A DNA stretch of 64,000 nt, from assembly GCF_000406165.1 (NCBI RefSeq), contig NZ_CM001977.1, positions 480,990 through 544,989 of the forward strand. Direction: 5' to 3'. Positions within the stretch are counted from its first letter, which is position 1, and each line of letters begins with the position of its first letter. The stretch is from Dickeya zeae NCPPB 2538. Lineage in GTDB: Bacteria > Pseudomonadota > Gammaproteobacteria > Enterobacterales > Enterobacteriaceae. Below are positions 60,270-64,000 of this stretch, one piece after another. Both the position numbers and the translations under genes were made by a program. The notes under the pieces were generated by a model that saw nothing but the letters and a program-made list of their open reading frames with translations, was not told the DNA's origin and ran no database searches.

Positions 60270-60896
60270 ATGAAAAAGACCACGATTGCATTTTCGCTGG
60301 CGACGGTATTTTCGCTGACGACGATAGTACTGGTGAGCGCCAACGCGCAGGCTGAGCAGGAAACGCTGGCGCAGCAGGCGCAGCGTATCGCGCAGACCGC
60401 CGGTAAAACCATCGACAATTCCGTACAACAAGCCACAGATTATGTGGATGACAGTACGCTCACTGCCAGAGTCAAAAGCGCATTACTGAAAGATGAAACG
60501 CTCGACAGCAATGACATCTCCGTTTCTACCCACGATGGGGTGGTGACACTCAGCGGGTTCATTGCCAGCCAACAGATGGCGACTGGTGCGGTGAAAATTG
60601 CTGCCCAGACTGAAGGGGTGAAATCAGTCAGCGATAAATTGCAGGTTAAAGATGGCAGCGGGGTGCAGTCGGTGGGCGGGTATGCTGACGATGCGTTGAC
60701 CACCAGCACCATCAAAGCCAAACTTCTGGCCGATGACATCGTGCCTTCCCGCCATATCAAGGTGATAACCCAGGATGGCGTGGTGTTGCTGACCGGCCAG
60801 GTCGCCAACCGGGCGCAAGCCGAACGGGCGGAATCCATCGCTAAAGCGGTCAGCGGTGTGAAGAGCGTCAAGAACGAGCTGGCGGTGAAATCCTAA
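60270..60896 (+). CDS. osmY: Osmotically inducible periplasmic protein OsmY
   Basis: A 208-residue precursor with signal peptide MKKTTIAFSLATVFSLTTIV through NAQA. Two BON domains follow: DSTLTARVKSALLKDETLDS then VSTHDGVVTLSG, and DDALTTSTIKAKLLADDIVP then VITQDGVVLLTG. ATG 60270 is preceded by AAGGAAGG. OsmY-type proteins bind and stabilise envelope proteins under osmotic stress. Its location after prfC matches E. coli. Confidence 0.94.
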   Translation: MKKTTIAFSLATVFSLTTIVLVSANAQAEQETLAQQAQRIAQTAGKTIDNSVQQATDYVDDSTLTARVKSALLKDETLDSNDISVSTHDGVVTLSGFIASQQMATGAVKIAAQTEGVKSVSDKLQVKDGSGVQSVGGYADDALTTSTIKAKLLADDIVPSRHIKVITQDGVVLLTGQVANRAQAERAESIAKAVSGVKSVKNELAVKS

Positions 60897-61014
60897 GCCA
60901 CACACGTGACCCCCGGGGTATAAGCGAACGAAGTCCACACGTTTGTCATATTGTTTCGTCACACTGGCGGCGTAGTTTTTTATCTGACTTTTTCTGTGCT
61001 TGCTGGGGGTCATC

Positions 61015-61206
61015 ATGATGAATCTGGATGTCGCGATGGGCAGATGGAAGCAGTTGAAGGGATGCCTGTGGGAACTGTGGGCAGAATATGTGGACAGCGA
61101 CGATGCCTGGGTATCGGGAAACCACGATTTTCTGGCCGGTGTGATGCAGGAATATTACGGAAAAGAGCAGGACGAGGTATCCTCAGGGCATGACAGCCTG
61201 CACTGA
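61015..61206 (+). CDS. CsbD-like small stress protein
   Basis: A 63-residue protein with the CsbD/YjbJ pattern: the WKQLKGCLWELWAEYVDSDD segment (family WKQ-KG-hinge-W), then HDFLAGVMQEYYGKEQDEV. It starts at ATG 61015 or 61018 after GGGGGT. Compared with YjbJ it has Cys and Trp in place of basic residues, so it is a divergent member. CsbD proteins are stress-induced; function unknown. It overlaps yjjV by 17 bases. Confidence 0.7.
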   Translation: MMNLDVAMGRWKQLKGCLWELWAEYVDSDDAWVSGNHDFLAGVMQEYYGKEQDEVSSGHDSLH

Positions 61207-62047
61207 GAGAGAGCCGTTGCCCACTGCCTTTTTAACTGATTCGATATCTGATGACCCGATGGTGACGCCCGTCGGGTTTATTGATACCCATTGTCACTTT
61301 GATTTTCCCCTGTTTGCGGATGATGCCGCAGGTAGTCTGGCGCAAGCCGGGCAGGCCGGGGTCCACCGTCTTATCATTCCTGCCGTTGCGGCTGAACATT
61401 TTGAACGGGTATTGTCGCTCAGTCAGTGCTGGCCTGCGCTTTACGCCGCACTGGGGCTGCATCCGTTGTATATCGCCGGACATCAGGAGTCGCATCTGGC
61501 CGAGCTGGCGTCCGCGCTTGAGCAGGCTTCGTCTCGTCTGGTAGCGGTGGGGGAAATCGGCCTGGATCTGTACATGTCGGATCCTCAATTTGAGCGGCAG
61601 AAAGCGTTTCTGGGCGCGCAACTTAAGCTGGCTGCCCGCCACGACCTGCCGGTTATTCTTCATTCCCGCCGTAGCCACGACCAACTGGCGCAAATGCTGC
61701 GTCGCTACCCGGTTCCTTGTACTGGCGTAGTGCATGGTTTTGCCGGGAGTTACGATCAGGCGATGACGTTTATTGGTCTGGGTTACTACATTGGCGTTGG
61801 CGGCACTATTACCTATCCCCGCGCTAACAAGACGCGTCAGGCGATCGCGCGCTTGCCGCTCGACCGGTTGTTGTTGGAGACTGATGCGCCGGATATGCCG
61901 GTGTGTGGATTTCAAGGGCAGCCGAATCGCCCGGAGCGTTTGGTTTATGTGTTCAACACGCTATGTGAACTGCGTTCTGAGCCGCCGCAGGTGATTGCGG
62001 ACACCCTTCTTGCCAATACACAGCGACTGTTTCCTGCACTGCAATGA
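61190..62047 (+). CDS. yjjV: TatD-family metal-dependent hydrolase YjjV
   Basis: A TatD/YjjV hydrolase. The metal-binding start FIDTHCHFDFPLF, then VGEIGLDLYMSDPQFERQ, ILHSRRSHDQL, GVVHGFAGSYD and LETDAPDMPVCGFQGQPNRPE, are all present. The ATG at 61190 overlaps the CsbD-like gene; an ATG at 61259 would give MVTPVGFIDTHCH and fits the E. coli N-terminus better, so the true start is uncertain. It is a cytoplasmic DNase-like hydrolase; order with prfC-osmY matches E. coli. Confidence 0.92.
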   Translation: MTACTEREPLPTAFLTDSISDDPMVTPVGFIDTHCHFDFPLFADDAAGSLAQAGQAGVHRLIIPAVAAEHFERVLSLSQCWPALYAALGLHPLYIAGHQESHLAELASALEQASSRLVAVGEIGLDLYMSDPQFERQKAFLGAQLKLAARHDLPVILHSRRSHDQLAQMLRRYPVPCTGVVHGFAGSYDQAMTFIGLGYYIGVGGTITYPRANKTRQAIARLPLDRLLLETDAPDMPVCGFQGQPNRPERLVYVFNTLCELRSEPPQVIADTLLANTQRLFPALQ

Positions 62048-62301
62048 TCAGCATCGGCGTTTATTGCCTACATTACGCGACTTAACGCTATACTTGGCGG
62101 CATAAGGGATGGGTTTAATGACCCTTATTAATCAAGGGAAGTGATTGGGAGTCGGGTTTTATTACCGGTTTCTCTTTGACGCGGGTGTAACCGTAGTCGG
62201 TGTTTTGCCGCGGGCGTTCACGTTCAAGCTGATGAAACATCGCTTATTTATCGGATAACCAGACAGTTAACGGCGTATATCCGGTTGCAGAGTGCAGTGA
62301 C
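62048..62301. promoter_or_regulatory. Spacer upstream of the phosphopantetheinyl transferase gene
   Basis: The 254 bases after yjjV contain TAAGGG-ATGGGTTTAATGA-CCCTTA at 62104-62128, a short hairpin that may end yjjV transcription, and the presumed promoter of the transferase gene. Nothing else was recognised. Confidence 0.45.
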
Positions 62302-63021
62302 ATGCTTTCTTCATTTATTAACAATATCGAATGGTTGACCGTTTATCAGGCCGGAAGTGCGGCCGCTTACCCTGGACATTGTGCCCGCTGTCATTTTGAG
62401 TTGTCGGCGTATCGCGATGATCTGTTCTCGCAGGCGGGTATTCCTGTTCCGGCGGAGATTGCCCGCTCGGTGCTGAAACGACGGGCTGAATATCTGGCGG
62501 GGCGTTATCTGGCGCAAAACGTCATGTCACGTTTGGGGGTGGAGGGCTATGTACTCACCAGCGCGCCCGATCGTTCGCCGCAGTGGCCTGCGGGGATCGC
62601 CGGTTCCCTGAGTCACAACGTTGACAGCGTGCTGTGTGCCGCGCATCGATGTGACCAGGACATGACGTGCGTTGGGCTGGATATTGAAACCCGGATGAGC
62701 GGCGAGCGTGCCGATAATCTGTGGCCCGGCATCGCCGATGAGATGGAATACGACTGGCTGCATTCCCACGCTCCCATTCCTTTCGCCAGTATGCTGACGC
62801 TGAGTTTCTCGGCCAAAGAGAGCCTGTTTAAAGCGCTGTATCCACAGGTGAAGCGCTACTTCGATTTTCTGGATGTGCGCATGGTCGGGCTGGATACCAC
62901 GCAGCGAACGTTCACGCTGCAATTGCTGACTGACCTGTCTGCCGATTATCTGCAGGGGCTTTGTTTCTCCGGGTCTTATCAATTGCGGGATAACGATATC
63001 ACCACCTTTCTGTTTCACTGA
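62302..63021 (+). CDS. 4'-phosphopantetheinyl transferase, EntD/Sfp type
   Basis: A 239-residue PPTase. It has the Sfp/EntD motifs: RRAEYLAGRYLAQNVM (P1-like), IAGSLSHNVDSVLCA (P1b), the magnesium-binding VGLDIETRMSG (P2) and FSAKESLFKALYP (P3). It transfers the 4'-phosphopantetheine arm from CoA to carrier proteins of NRPS or PKS assembly lines. No carrier protein is in the window, so its client lies elsewhere. The ribosome site is weak. Confidence 0.92.
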   Translation: MLSSFINNIEWLTVYQAGSAAAYPGHCARCHFELSAYRDDLFSQAGIPVPAEIARSVLKRRAEYLAGRYLAQNVMSRLGVEGYVLTSAPDRSPQWPAGIAGSLSHNVDSVLCAAHRCDQDMTCVGLDIETRMSGERADNLWPGIADEMEYDWLHSHAPIPFASMLTLSFSAKESLFKALYPQVKRYFDFLDVRMVGLDTTQRTFTLQLLTDLSADYLQGLCFSGSYQLRDNDITTFLFH

Positions 63022-63056
63022 GCCGGATGGCACCACCACGACAGGGAACGACCACG

Positions 63057-63827
63057 ATGAACATGACGGGAAATACGATACTGATCACCGGCGGAGGGTC
63101 AGGCATCGGGCTGGGGCTGGCGGCGGCGTTTCATCAGCGGGGTAATCAGGTGATTATCGCCGGGCGACACGCGACGACATTGCAGCAGGCAGCGGCGTCT
63201 TTTCCCGGTATGGCCTGGCAGGTGCTGGATCAGCGAGATCCTGAGGCTATCAGTGCGTTTGTCGCTCAGTTGCTACAGGATCATCCCACGCTCAATGTGG
63301 TAATCAATAACGCGGGGATCCAACGGCGTGAAGACCTGACCGCGGTGGATCCGCAGTCGATCACCGATACGGTATCGACCAACCTGCTTGGGCCGTTGTG
63401 GTTAACCGGTGCGTTGATACCTCACTTGCTGCGTCAGCCGCAGGCGGCGGTGCTGAATGTGACATCGGAACTGGCTTTTTTGCCGCAGGCTATTACCCCT
63501 ACCTATTGCGCCACTAAAGCGGCGTTGCATGCCTACACCGAGGCGTTGCGCTGTCAGCTTCGCCAGACGTCGGTACAGGTCATCGAAATTATCCCTCCCT
63601 GGGTGCAAACCGGGTTACAAGGCGAGCAGGGCTATGATCCGCGGGCGATGCCGCTGCCTGATTTTATTGATGAAACGCTGGCGTTACTCTCACAGCAGCC
63701 ACAAGCCGATGAGGTTGTCGTCGACAGAGCCCGTGCGTTGCGGTTTGCTGAACGTGAAGGGGCATACGCTGAGCGTTTTCGGGCTTTTAATGGTGAGGTT
63801 GAAAAAGCGGTTGCTCCGGAAAAATAG
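63057..63827 (+). CDS. Short-chain dehydrogenase (DltE-like)
   Basis: A 256-residue SDR from MNMTGNTILITGGGSGIGLG, with TGGGSGIG the cofactor loop, VINNAG, VLNVTSELAFLPQ (Ser) and TYCATKAALHAY (Tyr/Lys). The fold and length match the DltE group that includes secondary metabolism and cell-envelope dehydrogenases. The ATG at 63057 has CAGGGAACG upstream; the longer frame does not. It lies 35 bases after the PPTase gene and is probably cotranscribed with it. Confidence 0.88.
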   Translation: MNMTGNTILITGGGSGIGLGLAAAFHQRGNQVIIAGRHATTLQQAAASFPGMAWQVLDQRDPEAISAFVAQLLQDHPTLNVVINNAGIQRREDLTAVDPQSITDTVSTNLLGPLWLTGALIPHLLRQPQAAVLNVTSELAFLPQAITPTYCATKAALHAYTEALRCQLRQTSVQVIEIIPPWVQTGLQGEQGYDPRAMPLPDFIDETLALLSQQPQADEVVVDRARALRFAEREGAYAERFRAFNGEVEKAVAPEK

Positions 63828-63978
63828 GTTGGCCCGCAAACCGGCGTTTAACACTGACATGAGCAATGCGATAGGGATACTGCATAAATGTCGTTGAGTG
63901 GTGACATTGTATTAAAACGTAATAGCTATCTGAGGAAACGATGTCGAGAGAGTCGATGAGATTGGCGGAGATAAGACG

Positions 63979-64000
63979 ATGCGAGTGATTGAGACAGGTT
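63979..64000 (+). CDS. Possible start of the next gene (cut by window edge)
   Basis: An ATG at 63979 opens MRVIETG and has GGAG eight bases upstream. Only 22 bases are in view. A competing frame from 63941 (after GAGGAAACG) ends after 15 codons and could be a leader peptide overlapping this start. Not identifiable. Confidence 0.3.

Overview
The window looks like a chromosomal segment of a soft-rot plant pathogen of the Pectobacteriaceae, most probably Dickeya. This rests on enterobacterial core genes with close E. coli counterparts (pepP-ubiH-ubiI, zapA-6S RNA-fau, nadR-radA-serB, prfC-osmY-yjjV, a complete rha locus), an ERIC element, and a dense set of plant-associated accessory genes. No rRNA, tRNA, CRISPR array or prophage was seen. 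The species call is inference.

Layout. (1) 1-1338: a MocR/GntR-type regulator, cut by the window edge, diverges from a GNAT acetyltransferase/AhpD-like gene pair. (2) 1391-11777: a sugar or polyol catabolic island. A DeoR regulator diverges from a long operon with a split transketolase, two short-chain dehydrogenases, a ribose-type ABC importer (binding protein, DUF2291 lipoprotein, double ATPase, permease) and an FGGY kinase. The combination suggests import, oxidation to a ketose, phosphorylation and transketolase cleavage; the substrate is unknown and no sugar isomerase is present. (3) 11922-13864: an A+T-richer restriction-modification cassette, a C5-cytosine methyltransferase and an NgoMIV-like endonuclease. 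(4) 14509-22807: a five-gene dipeptide/oligopeptide-type ABC importer with an M20 peptidase and a LysR regulator; a MITE-like element sits inside the operon. (5) 23051-24641: ACC deaminase (acdS) and a convergent Lrp-type regulator. (6) 24864-30859: secreted chorismate mutase, MFS transporter, HD hydrolase, IclR regulator and chemoreceptor.

(7) 31627-37784: rhaM, rhaD, rhaA and rhaB on the minus strand, diverging from rhaS-rhaR, with two candidate CRP sites between rhaB and rhaS. (8) 37800-38679: three tandem, mutually homologous two-helix membrane proteins of unknown function. (9) 38859-44025: a second peptide-type ABC importer, then a YagU-like protein. (10) 45575-51476: ubiI, ubiH, pepP and ygfB, diverging from zapA, 6S RNA and fau. 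(11) 51498-56846: nadR, radA, serB, smp and tam. (12) 57070-63827: an unrecognised protein with a polar N-terminus, prfC, osmY, a CsbD-like protein, yjjV, an EntD/Sfp-type phosphopantetheinyl transferase and a DltE-like dehydrogenase.

Points most worth a second look are the split-transketolase pathway, the three-gene membrane protein array, a structured dispersed repeat present in two copies (21599-21757 and 31311-31540) with an apparent compensatory base-pair change, three 14-bp tandem repeats upstream of the sugar-binding protein gene, and the NgoMIV-type restriction system.
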